Assembly (NCBI GenBank): GCA_963383645.1
Contig: OY726563.1
Coordinates: 38,655,831 to 38,719,830, forward strand
Reading direction: 5' to 3'
Length of the DNA: 64,000 nt
Origin: Muscardinus avellanarius
Lineage: Eukaryota > Chordata > Mammalia > Rodentia > Gliridae
The position numbers and the translations under genes are program-made. Of the stretch, positions 21,360 to 30,851 are shown piece by piece. Position 1 is the first letter of the stretch, and every line of letters begins with the position of its first letter. The notes under the pieces are model-generated. The model worked only from the letters and a program-made list of their open reading frames with translations. It searched no databases and was not told the origin of the DNA.

Positions 21360-21612
21360 ATGGGTGCAATAGCACAAGACTGTAATCCTAGTATTTGGGA
21401 GGCCAAGACAGGAAGATCACACGTTCAAAGTAAGCAAACAATAACTTAGCAAGACCCTATTTCAAAATACAAAAAAACTTGGGAGGCTGAGACTGAAGGC
21501 CAGCTTCAGCAACTTAGTGAGATCCTGTTTCAAAATAAAAAATAAAAAGGGCTGAGGGATATAGCTCCGAGGTAAAATTCCTTTAGGTTCAATTCCCAGT
21601 CTCCCACCCACC
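21360..21612 (+). mobile_element. B1-B1-dID SINE
   Basis: A B1 half (21360-21478) is followed by a second, 5'-shortened B1 half (CTTGGGAGGCTGAGACTGAA, 21479-21540), then one ID-like half (GGCTGAGGGATATAGCTCCG to TTCAATTCCCAGTC). This is the reverse arrangement of the extra-ID elements. Confidence 0.75.
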
Positions 21613-21761
21613 TCCCATCAAAAAAATATGTCTTCTAATGATCTCTGCCAATTTGAGTCACTTGGTTTATTAGGAATGGTTTCTCTGAAAAATTTGTGCT
21701 TATTGATCCTCAATGCTACTGAACCTTAAAAGTTTCATGTCCTCTCATGTCCCCATTTTTC

Positions 21762-21988
21762 TTTTCTTTTCTTTTCTTTTTTTGCGGGTCTGGGGATGGA
21801 ACCCAGAGGCATTTGACCTCCGAGCTACACCCTCTGCCCAAATTTTTATTCTTTATTTTGAAACCGGGTCTCACTGAGTTGCGGAGGGCCTCACTAAGTA
21901 GCTGAGGCTGTCTGCGAACCATGATCCTCTGGTCTCAGCCTCCCGAATGCTGGGATTACAAGCGTGTGCCACCACGTCCAGCTTAACA
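21762..21988 (-). mobile_element. B1-dID SINE
   Basis: Perfect 12-base duplication TCCCCATTTTTC at 21750-21761 and 21989-22000. Begins with a CTTTT-repeat tail and GGTCTGGGGATGGAACCCAG. Confidence 0.95.
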
Positions 21989-22000
21989 TCCCCATTTTTC

Positions 22001-22387
22001 AATTTTCAGACTGAATGCAGGCTAGGAAGAGGGGCAGCCACTGGGAAAAGCCATCATTTCCTGTCATCACAATGACACCTATTCTCCAAGGCCGTCAGCT
22101 CAATTTTTATTGATTCTTTGTGAATTGATGCAAGTGCACTGTGGTGACACACAGTGTTCTTTCAGAGTCCATTTACATTTTTTCTTGGTTGTGATATATA
22201 TAACGTACACAGCCCTGTACATATGTGTCTCTGTCATACATATTTACAACACATGAAGGCAGGGAGTATAATCAGATATTAAAGATAAACCTTGGAAATG
22301 TCACTGTTATATCTCTGATAATTCATAATTATGCAGGTGACAGGTACACCACAAATAACCATAACTGAAATAAGTAGCAGGCTTTTT
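22001..22387. other. Apparently unique sequence
   Basis: No repeat or ORF recognised; a short TATATA stretch lies at about 22194. Confidence 0.4.
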
Positions 22388-22553
22388 GTTGTTGTTGTTT
22401 TGTTTTTGTGATACTGGGGCTTGAAGCCAAGGGTGTTCTATCTCTGAGCTACACTCCTAGCCCTTTTTAATTTTGTTTTGAAGTAGGGTCTCTCTAGGTT
22501 GCTGAGGCTGGTCTGGAACCTGAGATCCTCCTGTCTCAGCTTCCCAAGTACTG
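22388..22553 (-). mobile_element. B1-dID SINE, B1 start missing
   Basis: GTGATACTGGGGCTTGAAGC, then linker, then TCTCAGCTTCCCAAGTACTG. The terminal GATTACA ... CCACCA part is absent. Confidence 0.85.
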
Positions 22554-23200
22554 GCAGTTTTTGCATCATTGATATTGACTCCCTGTTCACTGAGCAAGAG
22601 GACCACACTCAGTAGTTGCAGGGCTTAGGGCAAAAATATCAATTGAGGCTCCATAGTCATACATCCCCCAACCTTTTCTTTTTCCACATCTAGCTGTGTC
22701 CTGAACCACTGGGGTCCTCGGCTGGCTATTCTAGTCTATTTATGTGACTAAGTTTAATCATCCCTATCATCTCACCATCAGCCATCTCTTAGCACAGTCT
22801 GTGATCATGAGGATACACCCAGGAAACAGACCCACAGGGACCCTGGAAGTGGCTTTGAACAGGGAATATCAAAGTCCTGATACCTAGAGTGTGACCTAGA
22901 AGGGGGCTGTGGGCTTTGTCCTGTGGATTCCTGGCCTCATAGGGAGGATGGCTGGAGGAGATCTAAAGAAGGGCCTTTAGAATCTGGAGTGCAGGCTTCT
23001 GTGTAGGTAAGGGGCCCTAGTTCCCAGGCCCATGAGTAAGGATGCATCCTGATTGCAGGAATTGTACCAGAGCTCTTACAGTCCTCTTTCTCCTATGTCA
23101 AAACCAGTGGTCACAGTCACTAAATGTGGAACCCAAACAATTACTCTTCCATTTCTCTTATCTCACTCACACTCTTCCCCTGGGATACTCCAGAGAAATT
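22554..23200. other. Apparently unique sequence
   Basis: About 650 bases of moderate GC with no recognised repeat and no ORF with a motif. Confidence 0.4.
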
Positions 23201-23210
23201 CCATTTTTCT

Positions 23211-23424
23211 TTTTTATTTCTTTGTGGTACTGGGGATGGAACCCAGGGGTATTCTACCTCTGGGCTATACCCCAAGTCCTAATTTTTATTCTTTATTTTG
23301 AAACAGGGTCTCACTGAATTGCAAAGGGCCTCACTAAGGAGCTTAACCTGTCTATGAACTGCAATCCTCCTGTCTCAGCCTCCCCAGTGCTGGGATTACA
23401 AGTGTGTGCCACCACACCTGGCTT
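23211..23424 (-). mobile_element. B1-dID SINE
   Basis: GTGGTACTGGGGATGGAACC to CACCACACCTGGCTT; 10-base duplication CCATTTTTCT at 23201-23210 and 23425-23434. Confidence 0.94.
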
Positions 23425-23451
23425 CCATTTTTCTATTATTGATGCTTTTCA

Positions 23452-23600
23452 GTATTTTTGTTTGTACTAGAAATTGAACCCAGGAGTAATCTATCTCTGA
23501 GGTATACACCCAGACCCTTTATTTATTTATTTATTTGTTTATTTTTGAAACAGGATCTCATTAAGTTGCTGAAGGTTTTGCTAAGTTGGTGCCAAATGCA
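23452..23600 (-). mobile_element. B1-dID SINE, partial
   Basis: TGTACTAGAAATTGAACCCA ID half, a TTTA-repeat linker (about 23518-23545), and a truncated B1 half ending near GCTGAAGGTTTTGCTAAG. Confidence 0.75.
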
Positions 23601-24401
23601 AGAAATCATCGCCCAGACATAAGGTCATATGGTTTTCCCTCTGTATTTTCTTTTAGTAGTTTTATAGTTTGGGATTTTAGGTAGAGCTACTGTTTGGGCT
23701 GGACCACTGACTGAGCTCTAAAATTAGGCAGACCTTCTCTTTCAGGACTGCAATGATCTCTGATCAGGCTGGGCCAAAGGATATATTTCCTGGCCAGATC
23801 TCAATCATTATTTGAGACCTGCCATTGTACAGAGCTGCAAGCTGGGCCTGGAGGTTGGCCAGAGTTGCTGCTTGGAAAGAATGGGGCCAGCTGCTATGCT
23901 CAGTAGAAACTTACTGTTAAGGTTGGCCTCCCTGCCTAGGTGAGGCCTTGGGGTGGGCTTTGAAGCTGAGCCAAGCACTATTGAAACCCCTTTGTATGGC
24001 AGAATTAGATTCTGCTCTTTGCCAAAATTCACTGTGGCTGTCATCTGTCTCTCTGAGTGGCTTTGAGGTCATGCCAAGCACTGTTGAAACTCCCAGGGGT
24101 GGCAGCACTAGTCACTGTTTTTGTGCTGTGGTGAGTGTCTCTCTCTCCCTTGGTGGGGCCTTGGGGTAAAGTTTGAGACCCGGCCAGATACTGGCCATCT
24201 AGGGATTAAAGCCAGATAGAACTTCTCACTGTTTCCAGGACAACCAATTCAGCTTTGTGATTATGCTATGCTTATGTCTGGTATCTCACAGCACAACTCT
24301 CCTGGCAGGTCATGGAACCAGCAAGATCTGAATATTGGTTGCTTTGAAGCCCGCCTCCTTGCTTTGTTTCTATCTGACCCTGGGAGGTCTAATTGCTTTA
24401 T

Positions 24402-24587
24402 TTTTATTTTGGTATTGGTTATCCTTAAGCTACACTCCCAGCACTTTTTATTTTTTGTTTTGAAACATGGTCTCTCACTAGGTGGCTGAGAGTCTTGCTA
24501 CATTGCTGAGGCTGTCCTCAAACCTGTGATCCTCCTGTCTCAGCTTCCCAAGTACTGGGATTGCAGGTGTGCACCACCATGCTTGAC
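24402..24587 (-). mobile_element. B1-dID SINE, ID half truncated
   Basis: TTGGTATTGGTTATCCTTAAGCTACACTCC is a shortened ID half; the B1 half is complete (TCTCAGCTTCCCAAGTACTG, CACCACCATGCTTGACC). Confidence 0.85.
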
Positions 24588-24761
24588 CAAACTGTGCTTT
24601 TACCCCCTATTCTCTCCAGGAGGTGAGCTCAGAGGAGGCTTCCTGGAAAGCATCTCAGCTAAGGATAGCTGGATGTCCACCTCTGAATCTCTTCTTCTAC
24701 TATTGAAGCCATAAGCCATAAGGATTCTGTGTGACACTGTGCCAACCGGGGGGGGGGGCAA

Positions 24762-24820
24762 AATTCTCTTACTCTCTTTGTTATTGTGTTATTTGTGCCA
24801 ATTCTCTTACTCTCTTTGTT
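24762..24820 (+). repeat. 38-bp tandem duplication in the L1 5'UTR
   Basis: AATTCTCTTACTCTCTTTGT occurs at 24762 and again at 24800, separated by similar TTATT-rich sequence. An 11-base G run lies just upstream at 24748-24758. Confidence 0.85.
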
Positions 24821-25286
24821 TTTGTTATTCAGTTTTGTGGTTCATGGAGGTGTCTCAGGCTTATTTCCAAGTTTAGGGATTTTCACAAAGTTGTTTTTGT
24901 CCATGGATAGTTACCAGATGAACTTTTGTGAGAAATAGTGAAGCCTGGGACTTCCTATTCCACAATCTTGTTGGTGTCACCCTGAGGTATGACTTTACTG
25001 TTCCCTGCTGAAACTGACCTCCAGGTCCCCACAGTACTGACTGGCTTAAAATACATTATTTTCTGCACTCACTTGTATCTTCATGTTCTCAATCCCTTGC
25101 CAGTATTTCCTGGGATTGCACTCCACCCAGAACAAAAAGTAAAACCAAGCTGGGTAAGGTGGCACACACATGTAATCCCAGTACTTGGGAGGCTGGGACA
25201 AGAGGATTGCAGGTTTGAGACCAACCTCAGCAACTTAGTGAGGTCCTCTACAACATTGTGGCACCCTGTTTCAAAACAAAAAAAAG

Positions 25287-26712
25287 GGGAGATGGCAACC
25301 GAGTAAAGCAGCTTTTACGAGTATTGCTGACACTTGATCTCCATAATGCCAAAAAATGCTTACAGAGCCAGAAAATACTATCAATAGAGAAATAAAAGCT
25401 ATAAATACAAGAGACCAAAGAAAAGAAGACTAGAACAGCCAGAGAAGCAGAAAAGAAACTGGTCTGCTGCAGTGGTGGCTGCCATGCCGACACCCTCTGG
25501 CCTCACAGAACCAGACTCCAGGGAGGAAAAGAAAAGGAGCTGAAGCGACCAGTTGCAGTCCAGTCGGATATAATTCAGTAGTTCTTTCAGCACGAAGATG
25601 AGCTAAAATTTTCAGCAGGTCCCATCAGGGTCTCCAGGGATTCAGAGCAGAGCTAAAAACCAGAGGGGAGATACGCCAGCCTCACGGCCAAGGGCGTAGT
25701 AGTGATGCCTTATTGCCATCAGCAGCCATGAGCTCACCACACCCATAAAAGCTCCAGCGAAAGTTCCAGCCCAGTGCCACTACAATTGTAAGTGAAATTG
25801 CAACCCCTACAGGAGAAATCCCAGCATTGCACTCTCAGGGACTCAACCAGTTTTGATAAACTCTCTGAGTCTGAGATCTGAGATCTAGTGGTTCAATGCA
25901 GTGCAGGAGTAGGGGTGGCAGAAATTACTACACCCTATTCACAGTTCCCTGAAGGAAAGCCCCAGCCCAGTGCCCTCAGAGTCTGGCGCAGCTGCAACAA
26001 ACACCCTGGGTCTGAGATTTTGCGATACAGCTCAGAGAAGGAGCGGTGGCAGTGGAGATTATCACACCTCCCAGAGATCCAGAGCATAATAAGTGAAGTT
26101 GTAGTGAACTGGAGAAGGACCAAAAGAAGGTGGGAGTGGGATCTGCTGTTGATCATATCAGAATCTCAGACTCAGGTTCAGATCAGTGGAAAGTGTGGGG
26201 GGCATCTTACACTTAACTCTAAACCCAATGAGTAGGATTGCTAGAAACACCACAGACATCCCAATTGTGGAGAACAGGGACAACTCAGACTAGCCCAGCC
26301 TTATCTGTGTAGAACTGAGACTCCTACATTGATTTTGGTCTCAGAGGCATATGCTACGAACAGAGGAAGGGAAGAGACCTAGACTCCAAATCTGTGGAAA
26401 GTGTGGAGGGTGACCTTCACTTAATATTAAATCCAACCCCATTGATATCAACCATCTGCATAGACTGCGAACACTCAGAGAACCAGACTCACAAAGGGAA
26501 AGGTACCCATAGCAATTGGTATCTACACAGAGAGACTGGTAAATTTATTTGTATAGTCTCATCAATTCATTGTTGGGATTGTTTGGGTTTTTTCATTCTT
26601 TTTTTTGTGTGTATACCTGATTGCTTTTTTTTTTTGTCCTGTATTGGGAGGGGCTTTGTGGGTTGTTTTGTTTTGTTTTTATGATTTTTGGTTTTTTTTT
26701 CTTTTTAATTTT
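25287..26712 (+). promoter_or_regulatory. L1 number 2 5'UTR, first part
   Basis: Starts with an AGATGGC motif at the expected YY1-type position of L1 promoters (known for the family; function here inferred). It contains repeated CAGAGTCTGGCGCAGCTGCA-like modules and a T-rich end, continued after the insertion at 29505. The 115-codon frame at 25888-26235 is 5'UTR sequence, not a gene. Confidence 0.7.
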
Positions 26713-26725
26713 TCTCTGTAAAGGC

Positions 26726-26904
26726 TTTTTTTTATTGGTGCACTGTATTCATACATCATAGTGGGATACAAACTTTTGTAGACATACATGCACACATCGC
26801 CCAGTCAGCCCCCACCCGATCCCCACCCCATTCTCTCCCCATCCCTCCCTCCCATGCTTGGCTTAGTGGTTGACATCTAGTATTATAGCAATTTATCCAA
26901 AATT
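26726..26904 (-). mobile_element. L1-type 3'UTR of half-L1 A
   Basis: The - strand reads CACTAAGCCAAGCATGGGAG, GGGAGGGATGGGGAGAG, GATGTGTGCATGTATGTC, then AATACAGTGCACCAATAAAA. The 3'UTR of L1 number 2 (34400-34550) has the same blocks in the same order, so an L1 RT could recognise this end. Confidence 0.85.
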
Positions 26905-27045
26905 AAAAATGATAATCTCACATAACCGTTTCATTTGTCTGATACCAAGCTTTTGATGACTTAAAGATAACATTTCAATATTTCTTTTTACTTTCTTTCT
27001 TACCAGAGAATATTTTTTTTCTATTTTTTTAGGTGAGACTATCAT

Positions 27046-27064
27046 ATATATATATATATATATA
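27046..27064. repeat. Short (TA)n
   Basis: Nine to ten TA units inside half-L1 A; copies B and C lack the expansion at this point. Confidence 0.9.
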
Positions 27065-27089
27065 TTTATTTTTTCAGAAAAAACTTTAT

Positions 27090-27690
27090 CCTAATATGGA
27101 ATATGGACTCTAGATACCCAAAACGATCTTGAAAAAGAACAAAGCTAGAAGATATATATTTTCTGATTTCAAACCATATAAAGCTACAATAATTGAAAGA
27201 GTGTAGTACTATTCTAAAGGCAGATATATAAACCATTGGAGTTAAATAAAAGCCTAGAGCTAAATTCTTCCCTATATTGTCAAGTTATTTTTGACAAGGT
27301 TTCCACGAACATTTGGTGGTGGAAATGATAATCTTTTAACTAAATATTGTTAAAAAATAATAATTACATGGAAAAGAATAAAATTGGACCCTTACCTAAT
27401 CCCATATACAAATATTAACTCAAAATAGATAATAGACCTAAATATAAATTTTAAGACTATAAACTTTTAGGAGAAAATCTGGGTCATAAAACCTCACAAC
27501 ATTGAAATTGGCAGTGATTTCTTGGTTATGATTTCAATGGCACAGGCAACAGAGGAGTATACAGACTCCCTAAAAAATAAAAAAAATTGTATATCCAAAG
27601 ACAATGTAAACAGAGTTAACAGTTACTAATAGAATGGGATAAAATATTTCCAATTGCTATATCTGAAGGTATATTAATATTCCAACTAGA
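27090..27690 (+). mobile_element. Inverted L1 ORF2 fragment within half-L1 A
   Basis: The + strand reads collinearly with the C-terminal third of ORF2: AAGAACAAAGCTAGAAGATA, TTTCAAACCATATAAAGCTA, AAAATTGGACCCTTACCTAA, CAAAATAGATAATAGACCTA. Many stops show it was already old when captured. Because the host element is on the - strand, this segment is antisense to ORF2 in the element's transcript. Confidence 0.87.
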
Positions 27691-27784
27691 AATCCTAAAA
27701 ATTAACAACAATAAAGGCAAACAATACCATTTAGAGATAGGTAATAGACTAACATAAATAATGAATCTCCACAGATAACCAATC

Positions 27785-28702
27785 TTAGTTGTCTGTTGGA
27801 TGGAAACTCTTGTTTCTCTGGTTCTGGTGTGTGTTACCTATTTCTTCTTTGTAGTTAATCTCTTTGAGTATTTTCTCTAGCGCTGGTTTTGAAGACATAA
27901 ATGCCTTCAGTTTCTGTTTGTCATGGAAGCTTCTTATTTCTCCATCTAATTTGATAGAAAGTTTTGCTGGGTAGGGAATTTTTGGCTGGAAGTTGTTTTC
28001 TTTCAGAGTTTGGAATATGTTACTCCAAGCCCTTCTGGCTCTCATGACTTGCTTTGGGAAGTCTGGAGTGATTATAATTGGCTTGCCTCTGAATGTCACT
28101 TGGCCCTTTGTTTTTGTTGCCTTTAAGATTCTCTGCTTGGCTTCCACATTGGTCATTTTGACAATTATGTGGCGTGGGGATCCTCTTCTCCGATCCTGTC
28201 TAAAGGGAGTTCTATAAGTTTCCTGGACCTGTGTATCGACCTCTTGCTCTATGTTTGGAAAATTTTCTGCTATTACTTCCTTGAAGAGATTGTTGATCCC
28301 TTTGGTTTCACTTTCTTTTCCCTCCTCTATTCCAATTATTCTTAGGTTAGCTCTCTTAAAATGGGCCCACATTTCTTCAATGTCAGATTCCTGCTGTTGG
28401 TTATTTTTTTCTAGATTAGAAACTATGCGTTCATTTTTGGAATGATCATCTTCTAAGAGCGAGATTCTGTTCTCCATGTGGTCTAATTGTTTGTTTGTAC
28501 TTTGATTTGAGGCCTTTACTTCATTAATTGCATCCTTTATCTCTTTTTGGCTCTCTCTGAGTTCTTTTCGAAGCACCTCTATTATTTCTACAGTTATTTT
28601 CCTGATTTGATCTTCTAGAAATCTCTGATTTTCTGTTTTATCGGGTTCTGATGTTGTGGGGTTGTGAGCATTCATTGCTCCAGTATTATTCCTCTTTCCC
28701 AT
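27785..28702 (-). CDS. Intact L1-type ORF1 of half-L1 A
   Basis: About 305 codons without a stop, starting at ATG 28702 (MGKRNNTGAMNAHNP); the frame stays open 15 codons further upstream but has no ATG there. N-terminal disordered part, then a charged coiled coil from about residue 30 to 105 (RKELRESQKEIKDAINEVKA, MENRISLLEDDHSKNE). An RRM-like domain with RANLRIIGIEEGKE follows, then a C-terminal domain with TFRGKPIIITPDFPKQVMRA and KPALEKILKEINYKEE, ending FHPTDN. This is the full layout of L1 ORF1p, a trimeric RNA-binding nucleic-acid chaperone, and the length is near the family norm. No ORF2 follows, so any mobility needs L1 enzymes in trans. Confidence 0.9.
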   Translation of the reverse strand: MGKRNNTGAMNAHNPTTSEPDKTENQRFLEDQIRKITVEIIEVLRKELRESQKEIKDAINEVKASNQSTNKQLDHMENRISLLEDDHSKNERIVSNLEKNNQQQESDIEEMWAHFKRANLRIIGIEEGKESETKGINNLFKEVIAENFPNIEQEVDTQVQETYRTPFRQDRRRGSPRHIIVKMTNVEAKQRILKATKTKGQVTFRGKPIIITPDFPKQVMRARRAWSNIFQTLKENNFQPKIPYPAKLSIKLDGEIRSFHDKQKLKAFMSSKPALEKILKEINYKEEIGNTHQNQRNKSFHPTDN

Positions 28703-29504
28703 GATTTCGGAAGTTTGTGCCTTCTCTGGGTTCTTCCCTTGGGTCACTATGACTTCACTTAAGGTGCTCTGGATCTCGAGTCAGTAGTATCTCAGACCCC
28801 ACCACTCCTTTACTGGGTTGTATCACAAAGTCTCCGACCCAGAGAGTCGATAGAGGCTGCTTTAGACTGTGGGGGGGGTGGTGCCAGGTTGCACATTCTC
28901 CTATGGTGTGATATCTCTGCCACCGCCCCTCCCCCACTGGGTCAAGTCCCAGGGAGTACAGTACTGGGATTTCTCCTCTGTGGCTCACAATTTGACTCAC
29001 TGTTCTTGAGTACGCAGATGTAGCTGTACTGGATTCGGTGAATTCTCTGCTGCTGCCACCGGTGGCAATATGGCGCCACTGCTACGCCCTCGGCCGTGAG
29101 GCTGGCGTATTTCTTCTTGGTTTTGATTTCCACTCTGAATCCCTGCGGCGTGTGCTGAGCTCAGCCACTGGGAGCTTTAGATTTTACCTGCGGTGAGAAA
29201 TCCCGCCTGGCTGTTCCGCAGTGGCTCACCTCGGCTTGCTGTAGCCATCCGGTGAATTTGCCGCTGCCACCGGCAGTATGGCACTGCTGCCGCGTCCTCC
29301 GGCATGAGGCTGGTTATCTCCTCTGTGGCTCTGAGCTCTGTTCTCAGTCCACTTTCTTTCTGGAGCCTGGTGATTTTTTTGTTTGTTTGTTTCTCTGGTG
29401 ATGGTGTTTTCTGGCTATGAAAGGCGCTGATTTTGTGGTAATGGAGATTAGTTGTTAGCGGGGCTCTTAAGCCCTGCTTTTCTCGGTCGCCATCTTCCCG
29501 GAAG
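28703..29504 (-). promoter_or_regulatory. 5'UTR / putative internal promoter of half-L1 A
   Basis: The 5' tip reads TTCCGGGAAGATGGCGACCG on the - strand, with the AAGATGGCG motif expected of an L1 YY1-type site. The region is CpG-rich and holds two related modules starting near 29040 and 29254 (GCTGCTGCCACCGGTGGCAA versus CCGCTGCCACCGGCAGTATG). Promoter activity is inferred from the family. Confidence 0.7.
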
Positions 29505-29940
29505 TCTCTGATTTTTGTTTTGCTTTGTTTGTTTTTGTTGTTTTTTTTTAACCCTCATACCAAATCCTCTCCAAAGCTTCTTCCCTTGTACAAATCTACT
29601 CTCTCCTCTCAATCCCTCTTCTATCTTTACTCTTCTTTTTATTGCTCCCTAATCCTGTATTGAATCCAATTCCTATCACTATACCAGAAACTATACATTG
29701 GTTACTAGAATTCTACTACATTGGTGCTATTCTAATCTCTAGTATATACTACCTTAACAAACTCATATACTCATACTATTCGACCTATCTGAGACCTTAC
29801 CCTTTCCTTCCATTTGCCCCTTCACTTCCCTCCTTACTCAACCTTCACTGTTGAACACAACTTTCCCTTAAATTTACCAGCTGACACATAGAGACTGAGA
29901 GAAATCTACCAAAAAGCAACAGGTACAAACTTCTGAAATC
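29505..29940 (+). promoter_or_regulatory. L1 number 2 5'UTR, second part
   Basis: T-rich then C/T-rich leader (TTGTTTGTTTTTGTTG, CTCTCCTCTCAATCCCTCTT) between the inserted half-L1 and ORF1, as at 3110-3800 in L1 number 1. Confidence 0.65.
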
Positions 29941-30851
29941 ATAGGAAAGAAGAACAACAATGGAGCAATGAGTTCTCACAACCCCACAATAACAGAAACT
30001 GGTAACACAGAAATACAGAGATTTCCAGAAGACCAAATCAGGAATGTAACTGTAAAAATAATTCAGGATTTTAGAAAAGAATTTAGAGAGAGTCTGAAAG
30101 AAATAAAGGATGCAGTCGTTGAAGTAAAGGCATCAATTCAAACTATAAACAATCGATTAGACCACATGGAGAATAGAATCTTGCTCCTAGAAGATGATCA
30201 CTCCAAAAACGAACACACAGTTAATAACATAGAAAAACAATTCGTCAACAGGAATTGACATTGAAGAAATATGGGCCTATCTTAAGAGAGCTAACCTCAG
30301 AATTATCGGCATAGAGAAGGGAAAATAAAGTAAAACAAAAAGGATCAACAATCTCTTCAAAGAAATAATAGCAGAAAATTTTCCAAACATAGAGCAAGAG
30401 GTCAATACACAGATTCAGGAAATGTACAGAACTCCCTTTCAACAAGATCCCAGAAAAGGTTCCCCACGTCACATAATAGTCAAAATGACCAATGTAGAGG
30501 CCAAGGAGAGAATCTTAAAGGCAACAAAAACAAAAGGCAAAGTGACATTCAGAGGAAAACCAAATAGAATCACTCCAAACTTCCCAGACCAAGTCATGAA
30601 AGCCAGAAGTGCCTGGAGTAACACATTCCAAACTCTGAAAGAAAACAACTTCCAGCCAAAAATTTCCTACCCAGCAAAACTCAAATTAGATGGGGGAAAT
30701 AAGAAGCTTCTATGACAAACAGAAGTTGAAGGAATTTATGTCTTCAAAACCAGCACTAGAGAAAATACTCAAAGAAATTAACTACAAAGAAGAAATAAGT
30801 AATACAGGCCAGAACCCGAGAAACAAGAACCTCCATTTAGCAGACAACTGA
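29941..30851 (+). pseudogene. L1 number 2 ORF1 pseudogene
   Basis: Aligned with the intact ORF1 of half-L1 A. The initiator position reads ATA (29941-29943) before GKKNNNGAMSSHNP. The coiled coil is open from 29968 to 30258, a frameshift follows, and the RNA-binding and C-terminal domains reopen at about 30422-30715 (MTNVEAKERILKATKTKGKV, TFRGKPNRITPNFPDQVMKA). A final frameshift precedes the family ending LADN and a stop at 30849-30851. Lost start and frameshifts make it non-functional. Confidence 0.9.

Larger units (their letters stand above)
23601..24990 (-). mobile_element. Old L1 antisense, mostly 5'UTR-like
   Basis: 23601-23685 resembles antisense L1 coding DNA (TTTTCTTTTAGTAGTTTTATAG). 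23690-24990 looks like an antisense 5'UTR: repeated GAGGCCTTGGGGT and GCCAAGCACTNTTGAAAC modules, and at the far end ACTTCCTATTCCACAATCTT, the reverse of an L1 start. Interrupted by a SINE at 24402-24587. Subfamily not assigned. Confidence 0.55.
26719..29504 (-). mobile_element. Half-L1 chimera, copy A
   Basis: In its own sense (- strand): L1 5'UTR (29504-28703), intact ORF1 (28702-27785), an inverted ORF2 piece (about 27690-27090), unassigned sequence (about 27085-26905), L1 3'UTR and poly(A) ending at the T-run 26726-26733. It is about 2.8 kb against 6-7 kb for a full L1, and no sense-oriented ORF2 exists. A short TCTCTG duplication (26713-26718 and 29505-29510) marks insertion into the 5'UTR of L1 number 2. 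It shares all internal junctions with copies B and C. Confidence 0.9.

Noticed and set aside
23808..24169. Several 63-78 codon frames on both strands
   Set aside because: They overlap the repeated modules of the L1 5'UTR-like region and share no protein family.
25888..26235. 115-codon open frame on the + strand
   Set aside because: It lies wholly in the 5'UTR of L1 number 2 and matches the repeated non-coding modules there.
28703..28747. Upstream extension of ORF1 in half-L1 A to 320 codons
   Set aside because: The extension has no ATG (it would begin at GTG); the conserved MGK start at 28702 is preferred.
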